In this document: piece after piece, positions 53,307 through 62,003 of the stretch
How positions within the stretch are numbered: position 1 is the stretch's first letter
How the letters are laid out: each line of letters starts with the position of its first letter
Assembly (NCBI RefSeq): GCF_000961095.1
Contig: NZ_CP011058.1
Span: 2,013,001-2,077,000 of the forward strand
Direction of reading: 5' to 3'
Origin: Paenibacillus beijingensis
Lineage (GTDB): Bacteria > Bacillota > Bacilli > Paenibacillales > Paenibacillaceae
Length of the DNA: 64,000 nt
The notes under the pieces: generated by a model
The model's input: only the letters and a program-made list of their open reading frames with translations
The model's database searches: none
What the model was told of the DNA's origin: nothing
Program-made: the position numbers and the translations under genes

Positions 53307-54335
53307 ATGCCGCAAATGAAAGCTGTCGGTTTGCACCGGTATTTGCCGGTTAACGACCCCGAAAGTTTGATTGACGTCACGCTGGAGAAGCCCATCCCGC
53401 AGGGACGGGATTTGCTCGTACAAGTAAAAGCCGTTTCCGTTAATCCGGTCGATGTCAAAGTGCGCGCGCCAAAGCAAAAAACGGAAAGCTCGCCGCGCGT
53501 TCTCGGCTGGGATGCAGCCGGGATCGTGGAGGCCGTAGGACCGGATTGCACGCTGTTCCGGCCGGGAGACGAGGTCTATTATGCCGGCAGCATTACCCGT
53601 CCGGGCTGCAACAGCGAGTTTCATATCGTCGACGAACGGATTGTCGGAACGAAACCGCGCACGCTCGATTTTGCCCAGGCGGCGGCTTTGCCGTTAACGG
53701 CCATCACCGCATGGGAAGGATTGTTTGAGCGGCTCGGCATTTCGCAGCGCAAAGCCGACAATGAAGGCAAATCGGTACTCATCGTCGGTGCCGCCGGAGG
53801 CGTCGGCTCCATCGCGACCCAGCTTGCGGCAGATGCCGGATTGACGGTCATCGGTACCGCCTCCCGGCCGGAAACGTCCGAGTGGGCGCGGCAGCATGGA
53901 GCCGCATACACGATCAGTCATTACGAGCCTTTCACCGCCCAGCTGAAGCAGCACGGTTTGACATCGGTGGACTATATTTTTTGCTTGAACAACACGGATC
54001 AGCATTGGGAGCAAATGGCCGAGGCGATCGCCCCGCAGGGAAAAATATGCTCAATCGTCGAGACCGCCGCGCCGGTAAACCTGAAGCTGCTGAAAAACAA
54101 GAGCGCCGCGTTTGTTTGGGAGTTGATGTTTACGAGACCGATGTATGAAACGGAAGATATGATCGAGCAGCATCTGCTCTTAAACCGGGTTGCGGAAAAA
54201 ATCGACGCCGGCGAGCTGCGGACAACGTTAAAGGAACGGCTCGCGCCGATCAATGCCGCCACCTTGCGCCAGGTCCATCAAATGGTCGAATCGGGCCGCA
54301 CCATCGGCAAAATCGTTGTGGAGCATTTCGATTAA
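53307..54335 (+). CDS. Zinc-binding alcohol dehydrogenase family, quinone-oxidoreductase-like
   Basis: A ~342-residue MDR protein. GroES-like N-terminus with VKAVSVNPVDVKVRAP, cofactor loop VGAAGGVGSIATQLAA near residue 158, and the GDEVYYAGSITRPGCNSEF segment of the ZADH group. No structural-zinc cysteine cluster. Reduces quinones or enones with NAD(P)H by family analogy. ATGs at 53301 and 53307 are possible; AAAGGA spacing favours 53307. Single gene. Confidence 0.88.
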   Translation: MPQMKAVGLHRYLPVNDPESLIDVTLEKPIPQGRDLLVQVKAVSVNPVDVKVRAPKQKTESSPRVLGWDAAGIVEAVGPDCTLFRPGDEVYYAGSITRPGCNSEFHIVDERIVGTKPRTLDFAQAAALPLTAITAWEGLFERLGISQRKADNEGKSVLIVGAAGGVGSIATQLAADAGLTVIGTASRPETSEWARQHGAAYTISHYEPFTAQLKQHGLTSVDYIFCLNNTDQHWEQMAEAIAPQGKICSIVETAAPVNLKLLKNKSAAFVWELMFTRPMYETEDMIEQHLLLNRVAEKIDAGELRTTLKERLAPINAATLRQVHQMVESGRTIGKIVVEHFD

Positions 54336-54394
54336 GAAACGAAGAGGAAGAGGCTGTTCCTTAAAGGGCGATCCTTGAGGGCGGCCTCTTGTTA

Positions 54395-55537
54395 CTACTT
54401 CTCCGGAAGGGGGAGCGAACCATGGTCTGGCTTCATAAACGTTAAGATGAATTCGGTTTCATTTTCAGTGGACCGGAACGAAATTTTTCCGCCGTGGTTT
54501 TCCATGATTTGCTTGCAAATCGTTAAACCAAGACCCGTGCCATGCTCTCTTCCCGTTACAAACGGCTGGAACAATTTGTGCTGAATGTCGTCCGGAATTT
54601 TCGGTCCGTTGTTTGTAATTTTCAGATGGATCCATTGCTCGTCCTCTTCGCTTGCGATCCAGATCCGCTTCCCATCGCGCACGTTTCGAAGCGCATCGAT
54701 ACCGTTGTTGAGCAAATTGGAAACCACCTGCTGGATCGGCTTCTTTTGCACGTGAAGAGGCAGCAGCTCTTCGGGCAAGTCGATTGACAACTCGATATTT
54801 TCGCTGCTCAGAAGCGGGTTGACTAAAACAAGCACCGATTGAATGAGATCCCGGGCCTGCAGGCTGACGAACTTTTCTTCGACCGGTTTTTTGGAAAAGC
54901 TCAAAAATCCCGTTATTTGCATATGGATCATATCGAATTCCGTTTCGATAATTTGAATGTATTTCTCAACCGCCTGCAGCGATTGTTCCGGCAGCCGGGT
55001 GCGGATCAGCTTGATGAACCCTTTGATGGAGGTCAAAGGATTGCGGATTTCATGCGCCATACTGGCCGCCATTTTCCCGACCAGACTTAATTTATCCTCA
55101 TGCAGCTCGTCTAATTCCCGGTCCTTTTCCTCCAGCAGCGAGCGGGCGTTGGTCCAATAGAAGTGGGAAACCTCTCTTTCAAAGGCGTCGATCCGTCTGT
55201 TTAAAACGGTAATCAACTTTATGACGGCAGCCGAATCGAATGGAGCATCGGATAAGGCTTCAAAAAACGCTTGGCGGAAAATGTGCGTGCTGTGTGCGAT
55301 ATGAACGAGGGGTACTTTTTTTTGAAATAATGCCTCGCACCACTGCGGCACCTGCTCAAAGGTCGGATGTTGATTGACGGGGATGTGGATGTCCATCATC
55401 AAATCAAAATAACGCGCTCCCTCTGTTCTTAATTTGTGTAAATCATAAAAATGGGGGTATTCGGTTTCAACTGCGTTCACCCAATTTTCGATGATGGCGT
55501 TTTTTTGAAGACGAACAAACTCAAGCGTTCGATCCAT
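54395..55537 (-). CDS. Orphan sensor histidine kinase (sporulation-kinase type)
   Basis: A 380-residue cytosolic kinase without transmembrane segments. N-terminal all-helical sensor region (residues 1-135) resembling RsbRD-type domains, then H-box MAASMAHEIRNPLTSIKGF with the phospho-His near 160, N-box LLNNGIDAL, and ATP lid GREHGTGLGL. No response regulator is nearby, so it may feed the Spo0F/Spo0A phosphorelay as KinA-type kinases do (inference). Ends close to a convergent oxidoreductase gene. Confidence 0.88.
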   Translation of the reverse strand: MDRTLEFVRLQKNAIIENWVNAVETEYPHFYDLHKLRTEGARYFDLMMDIHIPVNQHPTFEQVPQWCEALFQKKVPLVHIAHSTHIFRQAFFEALSDAPFDSAAVIKLITVLNRRIDAFEREVSHFYWTNARSLLEEKDRELDELHEDKLSLVGKMAASMAHEIRNPLTSIKGFIKLIRTRLPEQSLQAVEKYIQIIETEFDMIHMQITGFLSFSKKPVEEKFVSLQARDLIQSVLVLVNPLLSSENIELSIDLPEELLPLHVQKKPIQQVVSNLLNNGIDALRNVRDGKRIWIASEEDEQWIHLKITNNGPKIPDDIQHKLFQPFVTGREHGTGLGLTICKQIMENHGGKISFRSTENETEFILTFMKPDHGSLPLPEK

Positions 55538-55682
55538 CCGGTAACCAGCTCCAGTAATTGCAATATTTTTCGTTTGCTTCCCGTAGGCAGCGGGTCGTAT
55601 TGGTCATCTATTAATTTCTTGGTTTTTTTGAAAAAACCCTCCCATAACTAATGAAGCAGTTTTTTCCATTGCGCATGCCGGG

Positions 55683-55737
55683 ATAAAAAAAACAAAATGG
55701 CCATCCATAACCGTAAAATGTTGTGGACAGCCATTTT
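55683..55737 (-). terminator. Terminator after the MBL hydrolase gene
   Basis: CAAAATGGCTGTCCACAAC pairs with GTTATGGATGGCCATTTTG on the minus strand, followed by a long T run. Confidence 0.8.
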
Positions 55738-55745
55738 GAGTTAAT

Positions 55746-56915
55746 TCATACCGTGGAATCGGAATGCGTCGCCTTGGGTGAGAAGTAGCCGATCACGCCG
55801 TCATGCTGATGTCTCCACCAGGCGGAAGAAGGATAATGGCCCGAACCGACGACGACGGTCTCGCCGATTTTCGGCGTACATATGGCCGCGTTTTTCTCTT
55901 TCGCCGCTTTGACAGCACGCTCAACCGGGTCCGTCCAGGCATGCATCGCCAGCGAGAACGCACCCCAATGAATCGGAATCATCCGTTTCCCCTTTACATC
56001 AAGATGGGCCTGAACCGTCTCTTCCGGCACCATGTGAATGGCGGACCAGCGTCTGTCATATTGGCCGCATTCCATTAACGTCAGGTCGAACGGTCCGTAT
56101 TTATCGCCGATTTGTTTGAAATGAGGACCGTACCCGCTGTCGCCGCTGAAGAAGAGACTGTTATACTCGCCTTTAATGACCCACGAGCACCATAATGTCG
56201 TATCGCGGCCCGTGAGCCTGCGTCCTGAAAAATGCCGTGCCGGCGTACTCGCGAGCGTAAGTCCTTCGAACTCCGCCTCTTCCCACCAGTCCAGCTCCGT
56301 AATGTTCTTGCGGTCGATACCCCAGCGTTCCAAGTGGGCGCCGACGCCGAGCGGAACAAAGAACCGCTTGACGTTATCTTTTAATTTCATAATCGTGCCG
56401 TAATCCAGATGATCGTAATGATCATGGGAGATCAGAACGGCATCGATCGGCGGAAGCTGATCCAATTGCAGCGAAAGCGTCGTCCGGTACCGCTTCCCTC
56501 CGATTTGCGGAAACGGTGACGGCGTTCTTCCAAGCATCGGATCGACGATCATCGTTTTCCCTTCCACTTCCAGCCACAGCGCAGAGTGGCCAAGCCACGT
56601 AACGCTCGCGCTCCGGTTGTCCTGCAGACGGAGCGGACGCCAGCGCTCTGCGGCGATCGGACGCACCGGCTTTCCTTCCGGCGTTCCTTTCATAAAGTCC
56701 AACAGGATGGAAATATTCGTTTTCAAGCTCGTATCCATCGCTGTCGGAATCAGATTGCGAAATTTTCCGCCCTCGAAATGGCGGGAGCGGGTAATGGTGC
56801 GCATCCGTTCTTCGGATAATTTCCCGCCAAAAGACGGAACGTAATTCATGACCAAATAAGCAGAAATAATGATTCCCGCAACGAATGCCAGCACAATGAG
56901 CAAAGTTGTCATCAT
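55746..56915 (-). CDS. Membrane-anchored MBL-fold hydrolase (NAPE-PLD/UlaG-like)
   Basis: A ~389-residue metallo-beta-lactamase-fold protein with an N-terminal helix (residues 4-26). Metal ligands are in SHDHYDHLD (H-x-H-x-D-H), later DSGYGPHF and PIHWGAF, where the last His belongs to the dinuclear site. The IVDPMLGRTPSPF segment identifies the N-acyl-phosphatidylethanolamine phospholipase D-like branch. It may hydrolyse phosphodiester lipids at the membrane. TTG and two ATGs compete as start; GAGG spacing favours ATG 56915. Confidence 0.88.
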   Translation of the reverse strand: MMTTLLIVLAFVAGIIISAYLVMNYVPSFGGKLSEERMRTITRSRHFEGGKFRNLIPTAMDTSLKTNISILLDFMKGTPEGKPVRPIAAERWRPLRLQDNRSASVTWLGHSALWLEVEGKTMIVDPMLGRTPSPFPQIGGKRYRTTLSLQLDQLPPIDAVLISHDHYDHLDYGTIMKLKDNVKRFFVPLGVGAHLERWGIDRKNITELDWWEEAEFEGLTLASTPARHFSGRRLTGRDTTLWCSWVIKGEYNSLFFSGDSGYGPHFKQIGDKYGPFDLTLMECGQYDRRWSAIHMVPEETVQAHLDVKGKRMIPIHWGAFSLAMHAWTDPVERAVKAAKEKNAAICTPKIGETVVVGSGHYPSSAWWRHQHDGVIGYFSPKATHSDSTV

Positions 56916-57080
56916 CAATCACCTCTTCTCCGTTCTATCTATTATTTTGACGCATCCGGTGCCCTGATTGCAATATGAGTACCGCTGGATCCGTATGTAA
57001 CTCTTGTAAAAAGGAAAGCTACCCAATATACTCACTAAAAGGAGAAGTATTTCACCAATTTATAATGGAGGCCGTCTTCC

Positions 57081-57953
57081 ATGTCAAAATTCAAGAAAGA
57101 TCCACTCGACAACACCAACACGCTCCTCACCCTTTCCAGCATATACAACTCCCTTACCCGCACGGAGAAAAAAATTGCCGACGCCATCCAGCAGGATCCG
57201 GAAACCGTCGTGTACGCCACCTTGACCGATCTGGCCGAGAAATCCGGCGTCGGGGAGACGTCCGTCCTGCGTCTCTGCCGCAAAATCGGCTTCGGAGGCT
57301 ATCAGGAATTCAAGCTGGCGCTCGCCAAGGATCTGGTCGTTCCGATCAAAAACGTGCACAGCCAAATCGAAGAAACCGACGATCTCTCTACGATGGCAGC
57401 CAAAATCACCGCCGACAACATTCAGGCGCTGGAAAATACATTGTCGCTGATCGGCATCGGCGAATTGCAGAAAGCGATGGAGCTGATCGGGCGCGCGCGA
57501 AAAATTTATTTTTTCGGCGTCGGTTCCTCCGCTAATACGGCCGCCGACGGCAAATACCGGTTCATGCGCCTCGGCTTTAATGTGGAATTGGTCAGCGATC
57601 CGCATATTATGGCGATGGTCGCCACGTTAATGACGCCCGATGATGTCGTATTCGGCATCTCGACGTCCGGCAGCACGAAAGATTTGGTCGACGCGGTCCG
57701 TATCGCCAAGCAGAACGGAGCGTCGATCGTCTGCCTGACGAGCCATTCGCGTTCCCCGCTTACCCAGCAGGCGAATGTCGTGCTGCTGACCAAGTCGAGA
57801 GAAACGCCGCTGCAGGGAGGGGCTTTCTCTTCCAAAATCGCGCAAATTCACGTGCTGGATATTCTGTCCACGGCGACGGCGATCAACTACCGGGACAAAA
57901 GCTACGACGCGATCGAACGGACGGCCAAAGCGGTATTGGATAAAATCTATTAA
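57081..57953 (+). CDS. RpiR/MurR family regulator with SIS domain
   Basis: A 290-residue regulator: N-terminal HTH_6 (residues 10-85; LTDLAEKSGVGETSVLRLCRKIGF) and C-terminal SIS sugar-phosphate domain (120-260) with IYFFGVGSSANTA and GISTSGSTKDLVD. It probably senses a phosphorylated amino sugar or hexose and controls the following ROK kinase. GGAGG precedes the ATG. A strong inverted repeat lies just past its stop (58025-58047). Confidence 0.92.
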   Translation: MSKFKKDPLDNTNTLLTLSSIYNSLTRTEKKIADAIQQDPETVVYATLTDLAEKSGVGETSVLRLCRKIGFGGYQEFKLALAKDLVVPIKNVHSQIEETDDLSTMAAKITADNIQALENTLSLIGIGELQKAMELIGRARKIYFFGVGSSANTAADGKYRFMRLGFNVELVSDPHIMAMVATLMTPDDVVFGISTSGSTKDLVDAVRIAKQNGASIVCLTSHSRSPLTQQANVVLLTKSRETPLQGGAFSSKIAQIHVLDILSTATAINYRDKSYDAIERTAKAVLDKIY

Positions 57954-58024
57954 TACATCGGTCGGATAAATCCGCCATTTTTAATAAAGTAAAAGGAGTT
58001 ATCATTTACAACTCTTTGATGTGC

Positions 58025-58047
58025 GGCGTATACTCAGTGTATACGCC
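58025..58047. promoter_or_regulatory. Perfect inverted repeat between rpiR and ROK kinase genes
   Basis: GGCGTATAC-TCAGT-GTATACGCC, nine-base arms, followed by ATTTTCTG. It may be the terminator of the rpiR gene or an operator for the RpiR protein before the ROK gene. Confidence 0.55.
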
Positions 58048-58141
58048 ATTTTCTGTTGGCTGCGGATTAATTGGCCGTGTGCGGCGCAGTGCGGTCTGCG
58101 GTCCCGCCGAACGGAGGATGAGAAGCGGAGGGAATGCTTTG

Positions 58142-59080
58142 TTGAACGAATGTGCGCTCGGGATCGATTTGGGCGGAACGAACATAAAGGCCGGATTGGT
58201 CGGCATGGACGGAACGCTGCTGCACCGGATGCTCGCGCCGACCGGAGCGGATGCCGGAGGGGAAGCGATCTACGCGAAGCTGCTGCAGACGGTGAGAAGC
58301 TTAAAGGCGGAAGCGGATAAGCAAGGATTGGCCATTCGTGGCATCGGCATCGGCACCGCCGGACAAGTGGACCAGCGGCGGCAAAAAGTCGCTTCGGCCA
58401 CCTCCAATTTGCCGGGATGGGCGGATATTCCGCTGACGGAACGGATGGCGTGCGACACCGGCCTCCCGGTGAGGATCGATAACGACGTCAACGTACTGGC
58501 GGCGGGCGAAGCTTGGCTTGGCGCCGGCCGGCCGTGGGACTCGTTTCTGTGCGTGACGCTCGGCACCGGCATCGGCGGCTGCTTCGTGTCGGACAAGCGC
58601 CCTTATTACGGCAAGCACGGCTACGCGGGTGAATTCGGCCATCACGTCATTCAGGCGGGAGGGGCGCCCTGCAACTGCGGCAGGAGCGGCTGCTGGGAGC
58701 AGTATGCGTCGGTAACGGCCCTTCGCCGCACGTTGGACCGGGTTTTCGGCGTCGATTCAGGTATTACGCCGGAAGTGCTGTTCGAGCGTGCCCGGGCCGG
58801 CATCCCGGAAGCGCTGCGGATTGTGGACGACTATGCGGAGCATGTCGCCGCCGGACTTATTAATTTGATCCATCTGTTCGATCCGGACGGCATCGTGATC
58901 GGCGGGGCGATTACGGCGCAAGGAGAGTTTCTGCTTGGGCGCATCCGCCGCCTGACCGGCGCCGGCACGCTTGCCGCCTATGCGGAAGATCCGGTGCCGG
59001 TCGAGCCGGCATTGCTCGGCGACAATGCCGGCATCATCGGCGCCGCCCGGATCGCTGCGGAGGCAACGCAAGCTTTATAA
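58142..59080 (+). CDS. ROK family sugar kinase (glucokinase/ManNAc kinase type)
   Basis: A 313-residue ROK kinase: ATP-phosphate loop LGIDLGGTNIKAGLVG at the start, substrate region VRIDNDVNVLAAGEAWLGAG, GTGIGGCF, and a ROK zinc site with CNCGRSGCWEQY (C-x-C-x4-C). The frame is open for 42 more codons, but TTG 58142, with GGAGGG nine bases upstream, gives a normal N-terminus. It phosphorylates a hexose or N-acyl hexosamine; the RpiR neighbour fits amino-sugar use. Confidence 0.88.
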   Translation: MNECALGIDLGGTNIKAGLVGMDGTLLHRMLAPTGADAGGEAIYAKLLQTVRSLKAEADKQGLAIRGIGIGTAGQVDQRRQKVASATSNLPGWADIPLTERMACDTGLPVRIDNDVNVLAAGEAWLGAGRPWDSFLCVTLGTGIGGCFVSDKRPYYGKHGYAGEFGHHVIQAGGAPCNCGRSGCWEQYASVTALRRTLDRVFGVDSGITPEVLFERARAGIPEALRIVDDYAEHVAAGLINLIHLFDPDGIVIGGAITAQGEFLLGRIRRLTGAGTLAAYAEDPVPVEPALLGDNAGIIGAARIAAEATQAL

Positions 59081-59084
59081 CCTG

Positions 59085-59123
59085 AAAGCGAACGCCAAGC
59101 GGGGGCTCGGCGTTCGCTTTTTT
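59085..59123 (+). terminator. Terminator after the ROK kinase gene
   Basis: AAAGCGAACGCC and GGCGTTCGCTTT enclose a G-rich loop and end in TTTTTT. Confidence 0.88.
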
Positions 59124-59129
59124 CAACCC

Positions 59130-59235
59130 GAACTTTTGGGGTCACCCTCCGCACTTTGGGCTCGCCCTTCGGACTTTTGGGGTCACCCTCCGCACTTTGG
59201 CGCACTCTCCGGACTTTTGGAGTCACCCCTAAAAG
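59130..59235. repeat. Two and a half tandem copies of a ~40-base unit
   Basis: Units at 59130, 59171 and 59211 begin G[A/G]ACTTTTGG[G/A]GTCACC; the first two continue CTCCGCACTTTGG and are 41 and 40 bases long. No coding meaning; lies between a terminator and a convergent gene. Confidence 0.8.
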
Positions 59236-59278
59236 TGGAATTGACGACTGGCCGGATGCCGTACGGTGTCTTCCATTT

Positions 59279-60130
59279 TCATCCGAATTTGATGCTGGCA
59301 ATCTTTCCTCTTTCCACAAAACCGATGTTTTGATAAACCTTGTTCGAATCCGGATTTTTCAAATCCGCATATAACATCGGGGTTAGGCGCTCTCCTTCCA
59401 GAACCGAACACAATTCGGACACGATCGCGCTTGCGAAGCCGTTCTTCCGCAATGCAGGAGGCGTATACACAGCGTTGATACGTGCGTGTCTTGGCGAACG
59501 ATGGGCGATATTGGCCATCGAGACAGGTTTCCCCTCAACGATCCAGAGATAGAAGTTGCCGGTCTCGACCGCTCTCTCAGCAGCCGGGATTTGACTGGCC
59601 GGATCAACCGGAACGCCAAACGCCTCCGCCGAGAAGCCGGCCATATATTCCGCAATCAGCTCCACGTTCTGCCGCCCCGCTTGTCGGATCTCTCCCGTAA
59701 CATTCCATGGTTTTATCACTTTCGGGCAATGGTACGATTCCATCATCATGGAAGTATGATACGCGGTTCCGCCGCTTTTTGAATAGACCTCTGCAAACAT
59801 CTCTGCCGTTTCGGGAGCCGCCGATATGCCGGGCAAAGAAGCGCCGCTCAATTGATGCACCAGCTCCCGCACAATGCTCTTTCTGTCGTCGTCCGTCACC
59901 GTTTGAGAAATCCACAGCCACGCAGGGTGTCCCTGTGACTTTGCAAAAATCATGCTTCCGTCAGATGCCTTATACCCGATCGAGCTCTCGAACCCGTTAA
60001 TAAAATGCAGCAAATTGTACGGAACTTCATCACGCATAAACGGACTCTCATTTAATAGGCTGTCGTTTGTAACGAGCTTTTCCAGCGTACAGTCCCCTCC
60101 TTCAATTGATTCGGAATACGGGCATTCCAT
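59279..60130 (-). CDS. GNAT family acetyltransferase, two-domain type
   Basis: A 283-residue protein; the C-terminal half is an FR47-like GNAT domain with INAVYTPPALRKNGFASAIV (acetyl-CoA loop) and KVYQNIGFVERG at the end. The N-terminal ~140 residues are a second, degenerate GNAT-like fold. AGGAGA is just upstream of the ATG. It is the first gene downstream, on the same strand, of the isoleucine-type T-box at 60578-60840, but 448 bases away with a repeat between, so control is doubtful. Confidence 0.85.
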   Translation of the reverse strand: MECPYSESIEGGDCTLEKLVTNDSLLNESPFMRDEVPYNLLHFINGFESSIGYKASDGSMIFAKSQGHPAWLWISQTVTDDDRKSIVRELVHQLSGASLPGISAAPETAEMFAEVYSKSGGTAYHTSMMMESYHCPKVIKPWNVTGEIRQAGRQNVELIAEYMAGFSAEAFGVPVDPASQIPAAERAVETGNFYLWIVEGKPVSMANIAHRSPRHARINAVYTPPALRKNGFASAIVSELCSVLEGERLTPMLYADLKNPDSNKVYQNIGFVERGKIASIKFG

Positions 60131-60279
60131 GTCTCCTGCTTCGCTAAGCTTTCATCCCTCCCCCATTGATTTCGTCGTAAAGCGGAAATGAGTGATGCCG
60201 CACGTTTAGGCTCCGTTCGAGTCAGCACGATTCGATTCGTTCCGGATGAGGGAGTGATGGATGCCAGGTTATTATTTCG

Positions 60280-60464
60280 TAACGGCTGCCACAGTCGCTA
60301 ATTTGATGAAAATGACCCCTTTGAAATTTTAACGGTGATGAGCGCAGCTATTGGTTGCAAGAATAGCTCGGTTTGAGCGTAAACCATCAGATAAGGTCTC
60401 TTACAGCCGTTAGATTGTGCAAAAGGGCATTTTGAGCACATTAACGTCGTTGCCAGCCGTTAGC
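60280..60464. repeat. Intergenic dispersed repeat, copy 2
   Basis: TAACGG at 60280 and 60330, CCGTTAGA at 60407, TAACGTC at 60442 and CCGTTAGC at 60457 reproduce the order and spacing of the copy at 5612-5795. Similar filler segments (for example ATGA..CCC.TTTG near the first interval) confirm common origin. The region 60131-60279 before it shows nothing recognisable. Confidence 0.8.
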
Positions 60465-60509
60465 TCTCGGAGGTCGCGGGGCGAAGTTCCTCGCGCGAGG
60501 TGCGACGGC

Positions 60510-60553
60510 CGAACCTACGACCCCATCGCTGCCAGCGATGCGCTCTATCCACT
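60510..60553 (-). pseudogene. tRNA-Ala(GGC)-like remnant
   Basis: The minus strand reads AGTGGATAGAGC (D-loop side), CATCG-CTGGCAG-CGATG (anticodon stem-loop with GGC), GGGTC, GTAGG and TTCG in correct tRNA order. The partner strands of the D and T stems and both acceptor arms do not pair, so no functional tRNA can form. Confidence 0.6.
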
Positions 60554-60577
60554 TAGATTCGCATAACTTCCTACACA

Positions 60578-60840
60578 ACAAAAAACCCCGTCCCGCTAGG
60601 GACGGAGCTGCTCCGCGTTACCACCCTGATTGGTGTACAAACGATACACCCTCTCTGTCATCATCCATCAATGATGCTCCTTTGTAACGGCAGGATCCCG
60701 GGTCTGCCTACTGTAAGTTTCGTCAGACCTGCTCGGAGGCGATGTTTCGAATCCGGATACTGACTGCTTCGCACCGGCCAGCAGCTCTCTGTTCAGATTT
60801 CCCTGGATCTACTTGTCCTCTTCTTCGCATGTAATTACTT
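60578..60840 (-). ncRNA. Orphan T-box riboswitch, isoleucine-type specifier
   Basis: Minus strand: stem I start with AAGAAGAGGACAAGTAGAT, AGAGAGCTGCTGG and GGTGCGAAG; specifier loop GAAAC-ATC-GCCTCCGAGC with codon ATC (Ile) at 60741-60743; T-box AGGGTGGTAACGCGG (60613-60627); terminator CCGTCCC-TAGC-GGGACGG then TTTTTT. The bulge TGGT fits a tRNA ending ACCA. No synthetase or amino-acid gene follows; the next gene on this strand is a GNAT gene 448 bases away. Confidence 0.9.
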
Positions 60841-60852
60841 CAAGTTTATTCC

Positions 60853-60881
60853 AGTTTAAAGGCGCAGTCCCCTCCCGTCAA
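60853..60881 (-). promoter_or_regulatory. Promoter of the orphan T-box
   Basis: Minus strand TTGACG (60876-60881) and TAAACT (60853-60858), 17-base spacer, directly ahead of stem I. Confidence 0.7.
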
Positions 60882-60935
60882 GGATTTTACGCCGTCTCTA
60901 AAGGATCCGACCGGTTTATTATAGAAATTAGATCC

Positions 60936-61958
60936 TTATTCCGCCCCGTTCCCGGGCGCATCGGCCGCGCAGCGGAACCCGATGTTCCCCGTTGAGCTGT
61001 CGTGGGTGTTGCGGCTGCGCGCCGCGACCCGGTACCGGTTGCAGTACGACTTGTGGCATAAATACGAGCCGCCTCGGAGCGACTTCTCGCTTCCCCGCGG
61101 CGGTCCCTTTGGATTCACCCGCGGACCGTTCACATGGTAATTCGGACTGAACCAGTCCGAGCACCATTCCCAGACGTTGCCCGAAACATTGTAGAGCCCG
61201 TAACCGTTCGGGGAAAACGACCTTACCGGCGCCGTTCCCGCATACCCGTCGCTTGCATTGTTTTTATCCGGGAATTTGCCCTGCCAAATGTTGCAGCGGT
61301 GCTCCCCGTCCGGCTTCAGCACGTCTCCCCACGGATACCGCTTCTGAACGAGTCCGCCGCGGGCGGCATACTCCCATTCCGCTTCGGTCGGCAGCCTTTT
61401 GCCGGCCCATTTGCAGTAAGCTTCCGCATCATTCCATGAAACATGCGTTACGGGATGATCGAGCCGGTCCTCGATTCCGCTGTCCGGTCCTTCCGGTCGG
61501 TTCCATGCAGCGCCTTCCACGACGAACCACCACGGCGTCTGCGCCGGCGTTTGGGTCACCTTCTTTGCCGTCTCGGGAGAGACGAACAAGTGAAACACAA
61601 AGGACCAGCCGAACTTCTCGGCCTCCGTCCGGTAGCCGGTTTCGTTCACAAACTGTTGAAACTGGGCATTGCTGACCGTGCACGGATCGATATAAAACGG
61701 ATCGAGACGCACAGAACGCACCGGCCCTTCGCCGTCCGAAGGGAACCCTTCCGTGTCGTCCGTTCCCATCAAGAAATCGCCGCCCGCCAAATAGATCATT
61801 CCATCCGTAACCCGACTCTCCGGTACCGAAAGCGCATCCCCGGCAGCCGGTGGATGGTGTACGCCGGCTTGGTCAGGGCGGCCTGTTCCGGACGGGTCGC
61901 CCCCGGACCTGTCGATGCCGGACCTGCCGGCGGAACAGCAGCTTCGTTTCTCCATCAT
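60936..61958 (-). CDS. Formylglycine-generating enzyme (SUMF1/FGE family)
   Basis: A 340-residue FGE. It oxidises a Cys in sulfatase motifs C-x-[PA]-x-R to formylglycine. The copper-binding catalytic cysteines are in GGSYLCHKSYCNRYRVAARS near residue 305, and DSSTGNIGFRC ends the core, as in human SUMF1. The first ~50 residues are a poorly conserved tail with CCSAGR, itself matching the C-x-A-x-R substrate motif. No sulfatase or phosphonate hydrolase gene is in the window. AAAGG spacing favours ATG 61958. Confidence 0.92.
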   Translation of the reverse strand: MMEKRSCCSAGRSGIDRSGGDPSGTGRPDQAGVHHPPAAGDALSVPESRVTDGMIYLAGGDFLMGTDDTEGFPSDGEGPVRSVRLDPFYIDPCTVSNAQFQQFVNETGYRTEAEKFGWSFVFHLFVSPETAKKVTQTPAQTPWWFVVEGAAWNRPEGPDSGIEDRLDHPVTHVSWNDAEAYCKWAGKRLPTEAEWEYAARGGLVQKRYPWGDVLKPDGEHRCNIWQGKFPDKNNASDGYAGTAPVRSFSPNGYGLYNVSGNVWEWCSDWFSPNYHVNGPRVNPKGPPRGSEKSLRGGSYLCHKSYCNRYRVAARSRNTHDSSTGNIGFRCAADAPGNGAE

Positions 61959-62003
61959 GTTCAATATCCTTTCTTAAGAGAGCCTGTCCGACTGCGCGGA
62001 TGG

